Source: Prescottella sp. R16
GTDB lineage: Bacteria > Actinomycetota > Actinomycetes > Mycobacteriales > Mycobacteriaceae
DNA length: 64,000 bases
NCBI RefSeq assembly: GCF_030656875.1
Contig: NZ_CP130943.1
Coordinates: forward strand, 1,426,001-1,490,000
Reading direction: 5' to 3'
Made by a program: the position numbers and the translations under genes. Shown here one piece after another: positions 16,111-25,514 of the stretch. Each line of letters starts with the position of its first letter. Positions within the stretch are counted from its first letter, which is position 1. Under the pieces are notes generated by a model. The model was not told the DNA's origin and searched no databases. It was given only the letters and a program-made list of their open reading frames with translations.

Positions 16111-17295
16111 GTGGAACAACGTGATTCGAACCTGAACTGCGTTCTCGATGCCGTGATCGGGGCCGGAGCCGGGCAGGTTCCCGGTGTGGTCGCGATGCTG
16201 ACCGACCGGAACGGGACCGTGTACGAGGGGTCGGCCGGAGTTCGGTCGGTACGTGACGTGCAGCCGATGACACCCGACACCGTCTTCGCCATGTTCTCGA
16301 CGACGAAGGCGATCACCGGCACCGCTGTGCTGCAGTGTGTGGAGGAAGGTCTCCTCGATCTCGACGCCCCGGCGTCGAACTACTTGCCGGAGATCGGGAA
16401 GCTCGAAGTGATCGACGGGTTCGATGCGAACGGGGTGCCGATATTGCGGGCGCCCAGACGTGCGATCACGACACGTATGCTGCTGTTGCACACCGCCGGG
16501 TTCGGATACTCGTTCTTCGACGAGACCTATCATCGGTTGACGGTCGAGCACGGCCAGCCGAGCGTCATCACCGGCGCCAAGTCCGCGCTGACGACGCCGT
16601 TGCTGTTCGATCCGGGTGACCGCTGGCAGTACGGTTCGAGCATCGACTGGGCGGGGCTGGTCGTCGAGGCTGTGCGGGGTGAGCGTCTGGGGGAGGTGAT
16701 GTCCGAGCGTATCTTCGCCCCGTTGGGGATGTCGGACACGGCGTTCACTCTCGACGAGGCGATGGAGCGGCGTCGGGCGACGATCCATCAGCGGCGGCCG
16801 GACGGTGTGCTCGAGCCACTCGACCTGGTGTTGCCGCAGGATCCCGAAGTGCACATGGGCGGTCACGGTTTGTACTCGACTGTGGGTGACTACACCAGGT
16901 TCCTCCGCATGTGGCTGAACGACGGTATGGGCGAACACGGCCGTGTTCTTGCGCCCGAAACTGTGGAGCGGGCGGTTGTGAGCGGTCTGCGTGATCAGCG
17001 GGTAACGATGTTGCCCGGCGTCGAACCGGAACTGTCGAACGACGCCGAGTTCTTCCCAGGGCAGCGCAAATCCTGGGCGTACACGTTCATGGTCAACGAT
17101 GAGCCGGCTCCGACCGGGCGGTCGGCGGGCTCGCTCGCCTGGGCTGGGCTCGCGAACCTCTACTACTGGATCGACCGTCAGAACGGCATCGCGGGTATGT
17201 GGGCCGCGCAGGTTTTGCCCTTTGCGGACCCTGCATCGCTCGGGGGCTACTTCGAGTTCGAAGCGACCGCCTACCGCACTCTCTGGCAGCAGTAG
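16111..17295 (+). CDS. serine hydrolase of the beta-lactamase/EstB family
   Basis: The product is 394 residues from GTG 16111, with a purine-rich GGTGGGAGAG at 16096-16105. MFSTTKAI holds the SxxK motif (Ser nucleophile, Lys base), YGSSIDW supplies the Tyr of the YxN-like motif, and [18 protein letters not shown] is a conserved C-terminal family segment. Relatives are carboxylesterases or beta-lactam-binding-fold peptidases. No signal peptide is evident, so a cytoplasmic esterase is likelier than a beta-lactamase. It follows an AraC gene that probably controls it. Confidence 0.85.
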   Translation: MEQRDSNLNCVLDAVIGAGAGQVPGVVAMLTDRNGTVYEGSAGVRSVRDVQPMTPDTVFAMFSTTKAITGTAVLQCVEEGLLDLDAPASNYLPEIGKLEVIDGFDANGVPILRAPRRAITTRMLLLHTAGFGYSFFDETYHRLTVEHGQPSVITGAKSALTTPLLFDPGDRWQYGSSIDWAGLVVEAVRGERLGEVMSERIFAPLGMSDTAFTLDEAMERRRATIHQRRPDGVLEPLDLVLPQDPEVHMGGHGLYSTVGDYTRFLRMWLNDGMGEHGRVLAPETVERAVVSGLRDQRVTMLPGVEPELSNDAEFFPGQRKSWAYTFMVNDEPAPTGRSAGSLAWAGLANLYYWIDRQNGIAGMWAAQVLPFADPASLGGYFEFEATAYRTLWQQ

Positions 17296-17403
17296 GGCCA
17301 CCGCCCGGCAGGGAAGGCTCTTGTTGCCACTGCCGGGCGCTCGTGGCTCGCTCGAACGTGAGTTCGCTCGACCGCGCGGTCGCGGTGGTGCGGCGGCAGG
17401 CTG

Positions 17404-17663
17404 GTGCACAGCTGCGCCATGTTCGATCCCGCACGAGATGCCGACTTCTACTGCACGGTCGCTACAGGAGATGTCGGTCGAACGGGCACCCTCTTCCGTC
17501 GCCTCCGTCCCTTCCTCGACATGATCGTCAGCGGAGGCTCCTCACCGCATTCAAGTCCGGCCTGCAGGGCATCGGAATTGATGCCGGCCTCCCACGCAGG
17601 CCGCTACTTCCCCTCAGCGATTCCGATACGGCCAGGCTCCGCAACCTCATTGCGAATGCATAG
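17404..17663 (+). pseudogene. DapA/DHDPS-family C-terminal fragment, frameshifted
   Basis: One frame (from 17404) reads FDPARDADFYCTVATGDVGR and TLFRRLRPFLDMIVSGG. The homology then passes to another frame near 17530, which reads RRLLTAFKSGLQGIGIDAGL and PRRPLLPLSDSDTARLRNLI before a stop at 17663. Together they match the last ~85 residues of dihydrodipicolinate synthase-type aldolases, whose C-termini end with a similar proline-rich turn and a final helix. The barrel with the Schiff-base Lys is absent. A frameshifted leftover. Confidence 0.65.
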
Positions 17664-17973
17664 CGCACGTGGATGTCCCACGAGGCAATCGACAGGTACT
17701 TACCTCGCCCCGCCACGCGCTCTATGCGCTGACTGAACCGCAAGCGTGGACGGCTGCAAGGTCGTCCGGCTCGGATGGCAGGTCGGGGTGTACCCGGCAT
17801 TCACGCCCGGCGTCGCGACCGTGATCGCACTCGCGGCGGTCTCCGCCTCACGTTCAGAGTCGAGGACACTTAGTGGCCAATAGGACACATGGTTGACTGG
17901 GCGACCGTGGCGCAGTAACCTCTCTCACTATTCGTTGCATTTCGTCGACCAACAAAGTGAGGAAAGGAATCGA
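17664..17973. other. gene-free stretch between DapA fragment and SnoaL-like gene
   Basis: No convincing coding sequence, hairpin or repeat is visible in these 310 bases. The short open frames lack composition or motifs of known proteins. The final 80 bases are AT-richer and probably contain the promoter of the SnoaL-like gene. Confidence 0.5.
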
Positions 17974-18402
17974 ATGAACAAGCTCGAGAATGCGCGGAAA
18001 TTCTTCGAGGCATGCGAATCTGCATCCGGGTGGGAAGGGTGCCGAAGCTACGTTGCGGATGGTGCTTCTTTTCAAACTTTCGCGCCCGGATCCGCTGGAA
18101 TGAAGACCGTGAAGTCATATTGCGATGCTGTCGCAGTATCCTTCAAAACGACATTTCTCGGCTCAACTTACGAATTGGCAGCTTCTGCCTACGACGCAGA
18201 GAACGACATTGCGCTGCTGCATGGCGTGTCGCATGCGCAGCACACGGGCGAAGGTGGTCCGGTGCCGCCGACAGGGAAAGTAGCGCAGATTCCCTTTGTC
18301 TACTCGATCAAGTTCAACTCTGACGCCAAGATCGTCCATCTGAGCAAGGTTTTTGATGAGTCCTCTGTGAAGCAGCAACTTGGCTGGCCCGAATCCTACT
18401 AG
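17974..18402 (+). CDS. SnoaL-like / NTF2-fold protein
   Basis: The product has 142 residues. It resembles the SnoaL-type branch of NTF2-fold proteins: NKLENARKFFEACESASGWE at the start, then HGVSHAQHTGEGGPVPPTGK and a terminal KQQLGWPES. Some relatives are polyketide cyclases, others have no known activity. AGGAAAGGAA at 17960-17969 is a good ribosome site. GC content is clearly lower than in the rest of the window and codon use is relaxed, which points to recent acquisition along with the surrounding IS debris. Confidence 0.75.
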   Translation: MNKLENARKFFEACESASGWEGCRSYVADGASFQTFAPGSAGMKTVKSYCDAVAVSFKTTFLGSTYELAASAYDAENDIALLHGVSHAQHTGEGGPVPPTGKVAQIPFVYSIKFNSDAKIVHLSKVFDESSVKQQLGWPESY

Positions 18403-18574
18403 CCTCGATCTTTCGCTTCTCTGAAGGCAAGGACCTGGCGCAGTCGTGAGTGAGGCCCACTGAGTTGCGGTTTCAGGGAGGAAGAGGCTCGACGGAGCAC
18501 GTGAATTGGGGCGGGCACGACTGTCTCGGTGATGGTTCAAGTTCCTACGCAATCCCCACCACCAGGGATGAGTC

Positions 18575-18901
18575 GTGCCCGCTGCCTTGTCTTCTCCCCA
18601 TGCGCGTTCCGGTACCGGACACCTCGTCCTCGAGGTGCTCGATCGGGTTCCTGACCCACGATCGCGGTACAGGATCCGGCACGGGTTGACGGTGATCCTG
18701 TCGATCGTGCTCGCCGCGGTGTGCGCGGCGCGCGGTCGCTCACCGCGATCGCAGAATGGGCCCGCAGACGCACCGGCGAAAGCACTCGAGAAACGCGGGA
18801 TCGTGGGCCTGCGGTTGGTCGGCCACGCCGGCATCGTCGCCGCGCTACGACACCACAGCCGCAACCCACACCGGCCGGTCGAGCTACTTCACACCATCTG
18901 A
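18575..18901 (+). pseudogene. ISAs1-type transposase N-terminal fragment, frameshifted
   Basis: One frame reads VLDRVPDPRSRYRIRHGLTV and ILSIVLAAVCAARG, the start of ISAs1-type (H-repeat-associated) transposases. The expected next segment, RSLTAIAEWARRRTGES, lies in a different frame from about 18735, and the first frame resumes with ADAPAKALEKRGIVGLRLVG. Paired frameshifts and a stop at 18901 remove the catalytic domain. It is a dead fragment. Confidence 0.65.
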
Positions 18902-18908
18902 CATGTAA

Positions 18909-19094
18909 TTACACGACTTTGCCGGAGTTCTGAGCTGTCACCCGATCGTGCAGCAGTCCCAACGCCGGTTCTGCCACCTCGAGCAGTGGCGCGGTCTGGC
19001 CACTCGCTTCGACAAACTCGCCATCGTCTACCTCGCAGCGGCGGTTCTTCACGCCGTCATTGCCTGGGCTCGCCGATTGTCAGACATGCCCTAG
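18909..19094 (+). pseudogene. IS5-family transposase C-terminal fragment
   Basis: An open frame with no start encodes QQSQRRFCHLEQWRGLATRF followed by DKLAIVYLAAAVLHAVIAWA, the typical C-terminus of IS5-family transposases with the catalytic Glu region. Everything upstream is missing. Its TAG stop at 19092-19094 falls within the CTAG target site of the adjoining intact IS701-type element. Confidence 0.65.
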
Positions 19095-19110
19095 TAGGAC
19101 TTTGTTAGGT
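19095..19110 (+). repeat. left terminal inverted repeat of the IS701-type element
   Basis: TAGGACTTTGTTAGGT, directly inside the CTAG duplication at 19091-19094. It is identical to the reverse complement of 20516-20531. Confidence 0.9.
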
Positions 19111-19193
19111 TGGGAATCTGTGGTGACACAGTGGGCAGGTGCCGATCCAGATGGCGAGTGAGCGTTGGATGTCGCGGACGATGCCGTAGAGGG

Positions 19194-20501
19194 TCAGCCC
19201 TGCCCACCGGCTTTTGGGTCGGCCAGCCGCAGGGTGGTCAGGAACAGGTGGGCGGCGGTGACGAGGGTGGCGTGGTGGTGCCAGCCGAGCCAGGAGCGGC
19301 CTTCGAAGTGGTCGAGGCCCAGGGCGACTTTCAGTTCGCGGTAGTCGTGTTCGATGCGCCAGCGTAGTTTCGCGAGGCGGACGAGTTCGTAGATCGGGGT
19401 GTCGGCGGGCAGGGTGGACAGCCAGTAGTCGGTGGGTTCTGTTGCGCCGATGGGCCATTCGGCCAGTAGCCACACCTGCTCGACCGATCCGTCGGTGGCG
19501 CGAGGCACTCGGTGGCCGGCGGGTCGGGCACGCGCGGCGACGAACCGGGAGCGCATGACGGCATCAGGATTACCGGGTGTGGTCTTGGTGCCGCGCCGCC
19601 ACGACACTTCCTGTGCCGCATCCAGTCCGGCGTCGATCACCATGTCCTTGCAGCTGGACTTCGGCACCCGGTAGCGGGCGGTGAACGGGCGGCCGGGGCC
19701 GATCCGGGGAGGGGTCTCGGGTCGGGCGTCGGCCGGGTAGACGCCGGTCGCCGATTTGACGGCCACCATGCAGGGGATGCCGCGGTCGGAGAGTGCGGCA
19801 CGGAACTGTGCGCCCTCGCCGTAGCCGGCGTCCGCGACCACGACATCAGGCCGGGGGCGACCCCAGGCGATCAGTTCGTCGATCATCTCCACCGCCATCT
19901 CCCATTTCGGCCGGTGTCGCTCCCCGTCGGGTATCGCCGACTTCTTCCGGCGTGCCGCGACCACGCTCGCAGCGTCTGGATTATCGGCGCAGGTCTCGTC
20001 CCAGCTCTGCGGCACGAACAGTCGCCAGTTCAACGGGCACGACGCGGTATCGGACGCGACGTGCACGCTGACCGCGACCTGGCAGTTGCCGACCTTGCCC
20101 AGCGTGCCCGAGTACTGCCGGGCCACGCAGGGAGAGGAATCGCCGTCCTTACCGAAACCCGTGTCGTCGACCACCCACGCATCGGGTGCGATGAGCTCGC
20201 ACGCCTTGCGTGAGAGCACCATCCGCACTGGCTCGACCTTCCACGGGGAGGTGGTCACGAACTGCTGTAACCGTTGATGATCGACACCGAGTCGGGCCGC
20301 CATCGGCTGCATCGACTTGCGCTCACCACTGAGCATCAGTCCCCGCGTGTACACCCCCGCCGTCGCCAGCCGGTCCTTACGCAACAACGACGAGAACACC
20401 TCACCGACAAAGGAATCAAGACGTTCATCGACCTCGTGCAGGGCTGCGGCATCCACCCGATCATCGTCTCGAAGATCACGCCGAAACTCGAGACCCCACA
20501 C
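19194..20501 (-). CDS. IS701-family transposase
   Basis: The product is 435 residues from a GTG at 20501. It is a DDE transposase of the IS701 family. VVDDTGFGKDG contains the first catalytic Asp (residues 112-113), DVVVADAGYGEGAQFRAAL the second, and RIEHDYRELKVALGLDHFEG the Glu. Length is typical for the family and no frameshift is seen. It mediates transposition of the surrounding element. Confidence 0.93.
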   Translation of the reverse strand: MWGLEFRRDLRDDDRVDAAALHEVDERLDSFVGEVFSSLLRKDRLATAGVYTRGLMLSGERKSMQPMAARLGVDHQRLQQFVTTSPWKVEPVRMVLSRKACELIAPDAWVVDDTGFGKDGDSSPCVARQYSGTLGKVGNCQVAVSVHVASDTASCPLNWRLFVPQSWDETCADNPDAASVVAARRKKSAIPDGERHRPKWEMAVEMIDELIAWGRPRPDVVVADAGYGEGAQFRAALSDRGIPCMVAVKSATGVYPADARPETPPRIGPGRPFTARYRVPKSSCKDMVIDAGLDAAQEVSWRRGTKTTPGNPDAVMRSRFVAARARPAGHRVPRATDGSVEQVWLLAEWPIGATEPTDYWLSTLPADTPIYELVRLAKLRWRIEHDYRELKVALGLDHFEGRSWLGWHHHATLVTAAHLFLTTLRLADPKAGGQG

Positions 20502-20515
20502 CCAAACCGTGACAG

Positions 20516-20531
20516 ACCTAACAAAGTCCTA
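20516..20531 (-). repeat. right terminal inverted repeat of the IS701-type element
   Basis: ACCTAACAAAGTCCTA on the + strand, the exact reverse complement of the left repeat, followed by the CTAG duplication at 20532-20535. Confidence 0.9.
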
Positions 20532-22319
20532 CTAGGTGTAGATCCGTTCGATCGCTTCCGCATGCTGGGTGTGGATGATGTTGCGCTTGAGCTTGAGTGT
20601 CGGGGTGAGCTCACCGGTCTCGACGGTGAAGTCGACGTCGAGGATCCGGTACTTCTTGATCTGCTCGGGTTGGGACACCTTCTTGTTGCCCTCGGAGACC
20701 GCGGCGTCGATCTCGGAGACGAGGTCGGGATGCGTCACGAGATCGGCGATCGGGGTGTCGGCCGGCAGGCTGTTCCGCTCCAACCAGCCGGGCAGGGCCT
20801 CGGGATCGAGGGTGATGAGGGCGCCGATGAACGGTTTCGCGTCGCCCACGACGAGGCACTGGCTGATCAGCGGGTGCGCGCGGAGCGCGTCCTCGAGCGT
20901 CGCCGGGGCGACGTTCTTGCCGCCCGCGGTCACGATGATCTCCTTCTTGCGGCCGGTGATGGAAACGTAGCCTTCGGTGTCGATCGAACCGAGATCGCCG
21001 GTGTGGAACCAGCCGTCCCGAATGGCGTCCGCGGTGGCCTGCTCGTTCTTCCAGTACCCGTCGAACACGACCGGCCCGCGTACGAGAAGCTCACCGTCCT
21101 CGGCGATCTTCGCGGCGTGCCCGTTGATGGGTTTGCCGACGGTGCCGACCTTCTGGTTGCCGGTGGTGTTGACGGTGATCGCGGCACTGGTCTCGGTGAG
21201 CCCGTAGCCCTCGTACACGGGGACGCCGACGCCGCGGAAGAAGTGGCCCAGGCGGGCGCCGAGCGCGGCACCACCGGAGACGGCGCGGGTGCACTCGCCG
21301 CCGAGCGCGGCGCGCAGCTTGGCGTAGACGAGCTTGTCGAACAGGGCGTGCTTGAGTCGCAGCCCGAGTCCGGCGCCACCGGTGTCCTGGGCCTCGCTCC
21401 ACGCGATCGCGGTGTCGGCGGCCGCGGAGAAGATCTTGCCCTTGCCGCCGTCCTCGGCCTTCTGCTTGGCCGAGTTGTACACCTTCTCGAACACGCGCGG
21501 CACCGACAGGATGAAGTTCGGTTTGAACACCGCGAACTGGTCGAGCAGCGTCGTCAGGTCGGCGGTGTGCGCGACGGTGACCTTGGCGTCGAACGCGCCG
21601 AACGAGATGGCGCGGGCGAACACGTGCGCGAGCGGCAGGAACATCAGGGTGCGCTTGCCCTCCTCCATCGCGTCGCCGAGCGCGATCTGCACCGCGGCCG
21701 ACTCGGCGTAGAAGTTGGAGTGGGTGAGTTGCACTCCCTTGGGGCGGCCGGTGGTGCCGGACGTGTAGATCAGGGTGGCCGGCGACGAGGCGTGCACCTG
21801 CCGACGGCGCTCGTGCAGGGCGTCGTCGTCGATGCCGGCGCCGCGGGTGGCGAGTTCGGCGAGGGCGCCCGTGTCGATCTGCAGGACCTCGCGCAGCGCG
21901 GGTGCGGCCTCGGCGACGTCCTTGACGCGTTCGGCGTGGGCCGAGTTCTCGACGACGAGCAGTGACGTCGCCGAATCCTCGAGAATCCACTGCGCCTGGT
22001 CGGCCGACGACGTCTCGTAGATCGCGACGGTGCAGCCGCCGGCGGTCCAGATCGCGTAGTCGAGGACGACCCATTCGTAGCGGGTGGCGGACAGGATCGC
22101 GACGCGGTCGCCGAGTTCGACGCCGGACGCCATGAGCCCCTTGGCGGTGGCCGCGACCTCCGCGGCGAACTGTGCGGCGGTGACGTCGACCCAGCGGCCC
22201 CCGTCGAGTTTCTTGAACGGCACGAGGTTCGGGCACTCCGCTGCGTACCGGAACACGGTGTCCGCCATGGACGCGTCCTCCGGAATGGTGAACGACTGTG
22301 GAACCGAATACTCGCGCAC
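20532..22319 (-). CDS. long-chain fatty-acid--CoA ligase (FadD15-type)
   Basis: The product is 595 residues from GTG 22319 (MREYSVPQSFTI). GGAGGGG five bases upstream decides this start over the longer frame to 22364. It activates long-chain fatty acids to acyl-CoA through an acyl-adenylate. The AMP-binding loop is LIYTSGTTGRPKG, the A5 region is VYEGYGLTETSAA, and the hinge region is ITGRKKEIIVTAGGKNVAPA. The C-terminal LTPTLKLKRN carries the conserved Lys. A paralogue with the same MREY start lies at 54411. The TAG stop lies in the CTAG target duplication of the neighbouring IS, so the insertion left the coding sequence complete. Confidence 0.92.
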   Translation of the reverse strand: MREYSVPQSFTIPEDASMADTVFRYAAECPNLVPFKKLDGGRWVDVTAAQFAAEVAATAKGLMASGVELGDRVAILSATRYEWVVLDYAIWTAGGCTVAIYETSSADQAQWILEDSATSLLVVENSAHAERVKDVAEAAPALREVLQIDTGALAELATRGAGIDDDALHERRRQVHASSPATLIYTSGTTGRPKGVQLTHSNFYAESAAVQIALGDAMEEGKRTLMFLPLAHVFARAISFGAFDAKVTVAHTADLTTLLDQFAVFKPNFILSVPRVFEKVYNSAKQKAEDGGKGKIFSAAADTAIAWSEAQDTGGAGLGLRLKHALFDKLVYAKLRAALGGECTRAVSGGAALGARLGHFFRGVGVPVYEGYGLTETSAAITVNTTGNQKVGTVGKPINGHAAKIAEDGELLVRGPVVFDGYWKNEQATADAIRDGWFHTGDLGSIDTEGYVSITGRKKEIIVTAGGKNVAPATLEDALRAHPLISQCLVVGDAKPFIGALITLDPEALPGWLERNSLPADTPIADLVTHPDLVSEIDAAVSEGNKKVSQPEQIKKYRILDVDFTVETGELTPTLKLKRNIIHTQHAEAIERIYT

Positions 22320-22482
22320 TGTGACCCCTCCGTTTGGTGACCTTCCGGATGTGCATTGCATCACATTCGAGGGGGCTTCGCACCAAGTCGATCGCCTGAT
22401 TCGGCCCGTTCGCGCGTCTACCTGCGGAAATACCTGTAACTGTGAGTGATGCTAATTTTCTGCTGGTAGGGGCGTCGGCCGT

Positions 22483-23193
22483 TCACGCGACGGACACGAC
22501 GTGGTCCTCGCGCGTGCAGTGCCAGCGCCGGACGGCATGCTCGAGTGCGGCGGGGGAGACGTCCAGTCGTCCGGCCGCGGCGGCGAGTGCGTCGGCGGAC
22601 TCGGACGCCGACGGGTCGCCCCCGGCTGCGGTCCGGACGAACCGGGTCACCGCGGTCGTCGCGGGATCGGCGGCGTCCGGAACACCGGCGAGCAACAGCA
22701 GATGTTGCCACGGGGTGGCGTCGCAGGTTCCGCTCGATTCCTTCCACGCCGCCCGGACGGTATCGGTGCGGGAGTTCCCGGACGTCGCCGCCACGAGGTC
22801 GGGCACCGAGTCGATGTGCAGGTCGTGGAGGCGTTCGGCGGTGCGCTGGATCTCGCCGGCCCGCAGCGGCGGCGCCGATGCGGTGTAGCGACGCCGGTAG
22901 TTGCCGACCTTGCCGGCCCACTGATCGGCGCTGCCCGCCTCCTCGAACGTGCGCAGCAGTGTGCGGGCGCCGTCGGTCACCGGCTCGGTGTCGCGGGCGC
23001 GTCGGTACGCGAGATAGCGGTCCACCACCGTACCCGCGTCGGCCAGCCGGGTGCCGGCGGCCTGCACGGATTCGATGATGCACAGCGCGAGGCTGCGTCG
23101 GTACATATCGGGCGCCAGCCATCCGGACGGATCGCCGAGGCGTGCCCGGCACGCGTCTACGACGGATCGGACGAGCTGTTCCGAGACGGTCAC
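22483..23193 (-). CDS. conserved-looking hypothetical protein
   Basis: The product has 236 residues from GTG 23193, which is supported by GGGAGGACCC directly upstream. It is helical with no signal peptide or membrane segment. Segments such as DPSGWLAPDMYRRSLALCII and ADQWAGKVGNYRRRYTASAP look structured. Coding-type codon bias is clear. I do not recognise a family. It sits between the acyl-CoA synthetase and a phosphoribosyltransferase gene, all on the minus strand. Confidence 0.65.
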   Translation of the reverse strand: MTVSEQLVRSVVDACRARLGDPSGWLAPDMYRRSLALCIIESVQAAGTRLADAGTVVDRYLAYRRARDTEPVTDGARTLLRTFEEAGSADQWAGKVGNYRRRYTASAPPLRAGEIQRTAERLHDLHIDSVPDLVAATSGNSRTDTVRAAWKESSGTCDATPWQHLLLLAGVPDAADPATTAVTRFVRTAAGGDPSASESADALAAAAGRLDVSPAALEHAVRRWHCTREDHVVSVA

Positions 23194-23262
23194 GGGTCCT
23201 CCCTGGAATGTGCGGAGCTTCCGAGGCGTGTATCGGTCCCGCCGCACGAAGTGTTGCGCCCG

Positions 23263-23907
23263 TCACCTGTCGCGGGTGCGGTACCGGTCGAGCAGTGCGG
23301 TGACCTCGCGGTCGTCGAGCTGATGGAAGTCGGTGAACGCGGCGCCGACCGAACCCAGGTCGACCGGTACGTACGGGCAGATCACGTCGTCGGCGACCAC
23401 CCGGAGCCGGGCCACCGCCTCGGGTGGCGCCACCGGGACCGCGACCACCACCCGGGCTGCGCCCGCCGCCCGCACCACCCGGCACGCGACGGCGGCCGTC
23501 GCGCCGGTCGCCATACCGTCGTCGACGAGGACCACGGTCCGCCCGGACACCGGGATGCGCGGGTGCCCGCCCCGCAGGATCGCCGCCCGTCGCCGTAGTT
23601 CGGCGCGTTCCCGGACCCGGACCGCATCGATCACCTGCCGGGTCACCCGGCCGCGGCCCACCACGTCGTCGTTGAGTACCTCGGCGTCGTCCTCGCCGAT
23701 CGCACCCATCGCCAGTTCGGGCTGCGTCGGAAGACCGAGTTTGCGGACCGGGACGATGTCGAGGGGCGCGTCCAGGGCGCGGGCGACCTCGTACGCGACG
23801 GGGACGCCACCGCGCGGCAGCCCGAGGACGACGGTGTTCGAGTCGTTCAGATGGGTCAGTGAATTCGCCAGGGCGCGACCGGCTTCCGCGCGCGACGCAT
23901 AGTGCAT
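23263..23907 (-). CDS. phosphoribosyltransferase family protein
   Basis: The product is 214 residues from ATG 23907. The PRPP-binding signature is VVLVDDGMATGATAAVACRV; VVLGLPRGGVPVAYEVAR near residue 30 and VRKLGLPTQPELAMGAIGED are hallmarks of a stand-alone actinobacterial branch often annotated as predicted phosphoribosyltransferase. In mycobacteria such genes occur among dormancy or stress genes; the base substrate is unknown. The upstream hairpin at 23966-23999 probably ends transcription of TrpB2 before this gene. Confidence 0.85.
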   Translation of the reverse strand: MHYASRAEAGRALANSLTHLNDSNTVVLGLPRGGVPVAYEVARALDAPLDIVPVRKLGLPTQPELAMGAIGEDDAEVLNDDVVGRGRVTRQVIDAVRVRERAELRRRAAILRGGHPRIPVSGRTVVLVDDGMATGATAAVACRVVRAAGAARVVVAVPVAPPEAVARLRVVADDVICPYVPVDLGSVGAAFTDFHQLDDREVTALLDRYRTRDR

Positions 23908-23965
23908 GCGGGTACTCCGAAAGGATCGTTCGGCAGGGGCCGACTTCCTCCACCGACGATACGCC

Positions 23966-23999
23966 GCGGGCCGCGACGCATCACGGCGTCGCGGCCCGC
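23966..23999 (-). terminator. 14-bp hairpin downstream of TrpB2
   Basis: GCGGGCCGCGACGC pairs perfectly with GCGTCGCGGCCCGC around a 6-base loop. It lies 28 bases past the TrpB2 stop and 59 bases before the phosphoribosyltransferase start. No T-run follows, as is common for actinobacterial terminators. Confidence 0.65.
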
Positions 24000-24026
24000 A
24001 GGAGGGATCGGCTGTGCGATCGAGAC

Positions 24027-25322
24027 CTATGCCGTCGAGACCAGGTCGCCGTCGATGTGCGACTGGTACGCGGGCAGATCGAGCATGCCGTGCCCGGACA
24101 GGCCGATCACCAGGACCTCGGGTTCGGTGAGGCCGCGCGCGTACTCGGCGGCCGCGGCGATCGCGTGCGCCGACTCCGGTGCCGGGACGATGCCCTGCGT
24201 GCGGGCGAACAGCACACCCGCGTCGAACGAATCGCGCTGGTCGACGGCCTGACCGGTGACGTAACCGAGTTCGACGGTGTGGCTGAGCAGCGGCGCCATG
24301 CCGTGGTAGCGCAGGCCGCCGGCGTGGATCGGGTCCGGCACGAAGTCCTGGCCGAGCGTGTGCATCTTCAGCAGCGGCGTCAGGCCGGCGACGTCGCCGT
24401 GGTCGTAGCGGTACTCGCCCTTGGTGATCGACGGGCACGCGGCCGGCTCGGCGGCGATGATCCGGGTCTGCGCCTTGCCCTCGAGCACCTCACGGATGAA
24501 CGGGAACGCCAGACCGGCCAGGTTGGAACCGCCACCGGCGCAGCCGAACACGACGTCCGCGTTCTCCTCGCCCGCATTCCGCAGCTGTTCGACGGCCTCG
24601 AGTCCGATGACCGTCTGGTGGAGCACGACGTGGTTGAGGACGCTGCCGAGCGCGTAGCGGGCGTCGGGGTCGTTCGCGGCGACCTCGACGGCCTCGGTGA
24701 CGGCCATGCCCAGCGAGCCGGGGGTGTCGGGGAAGTCGGCGAGCATCTTGCGGCCCGACTCGGTGAGCTCGGACGGGCTCGGGTGCACGGTGCCGCCGTA
24801 CGTCTCCATCAGGTGCCGGCGGTACGGCTTGGACCGGTACGACGCCCGCACCTGCCACACCTCGAGGTCGATACCGAACTTGGCGCACGCGAACGACAGC
24901 GCGCTGCCCCACTGACCGGCGCCGGTCTCGGTCGTGATCTTCTTCACGCCGTCCTGCGCGTTGTAGTACGCCTGCGCGACCGCGGTGTTGGTCTTGTGGC
25001 TGCCGACCGGGCTCACACCCTCGTACTTGACGTAGATGCGGGCCGGGGTGCCGAGCGCCTTCTCGAACTCCCGCGCCCGGATCAGCGGCGCGGGCCGCCA
25101 CGTCCGGTACGCCTCACGGATCGGTTCGGGGATCTCGATGTAGCGGTCGGTGGCGACCTCCTGCGCGATGAGGGCGCTCGGGAACAGTGCCTCCAGGTCG
25201 GCGGCCTGCACCGGCTCCTTGGTGCCCGGATGCAGGTGCGGCGGCGGCGCGACCGGCAGGTCCGCCACGATGTTGTACCAGTGGGTGGGGATGGGGGTGG
25301 CGGCGAACGCGTCGTCGGACAC
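24027..25322 (-). CDS. TrpB2-type tryptophan synthase beta chain
   Basis: The product is 431 residues and belongs to the PLP fold type II TrpB2 branch, longer than TrpB1. The PLP lysine lies in [18 protein letters not shown], the glycine-rich phosphate loop is [12 protein letters not shown], and [19 protein letters not shown] is conserved. TrpB2 condenses serine with indole; it often stands apart from trpA, as here, where no other trp gene is near. It may salvage free indole. It is divergent from the DEAD helicase gene across 192 bases. Confidence 0.9.
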   Translation of the reverse strand: MSDDAFAATPIPTHWYNIVADLPVAPPPHLHPGTKEPVQAADLEALFPSALIAQEVATDRYIEIPEPIREAYRTWRPAPLIRAREFEKALGTPARIYVKYEGVSPVGSHKTNTAVAQAYYNAQDGVKKITTETGAGQWGSALSFACAKFGIDLEVWQVRASYRSKPYRRHLMETYGGTVHPSPSELTESGRKMLADFPDTPGSLGMAVTEAVEVAANDPDARYALGSVLNHVVLHQTVIGLEAVEQLRNAGEENADVVFGCAGGGSNLAGLAFPFIREVLEGKAQTRIIAAEPAACPSITKGEYRYDHGDVAGLTPLLKMHTLGQDFVPDPIHAGGLRYHGMAPLLSHTVELGYVTGQAVDQRDSFDAGVLFARTQGIVPAPESAHAIAAAAEYARGLTEPEVLVIGLSGHGMLDLPAYQSHIDGDLVSTA

Positions 25323-25514
25323 TGCGTGGTTCCTTCCGGACGTGACTGGGGATCACCACATTGTGCATTCCGTGTGTATTCACGGAGTCCGGGTGTCGAA
25401 CGGGAACCCGGGGAGCGCTCCGTCGACGAAAGCGGTACCAGATGTCCCGTTCGTGGACCGTGGGAGGCGGTCCGGCGATCCCCATAGCACGCATCGATTA
25501 AACTCACTGGTCAA

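Larger units (their letters stand above)
19095..20531 (-). mobile_element. intact IS701-family insertion sequence, 1437 bp
   Basis: The element has perfect 16-base terminal inverted repeats, TAGGACTTTGTTAGGT. It is flanked by a direct CTAG at 19091-19094 and 20532-20535, the 4-base target duplication usual for the IS701 family. It carries a single full-length transposase gene on the minus strand, so it may still be mobile. A diverged, deleted relative lies at 14693-14856. The right insertion point is at the stop codon of the acyl-CoA synthetase gene. Confidence 0.92.

Noticed and set aside
20274..21965. 563-residue + strand open frame across the IS end and the acyl-CoA synthetase
   Set aside because: It runs through the IS boundary and is antisense to a clear synthetase gene. 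No family motif is visible.
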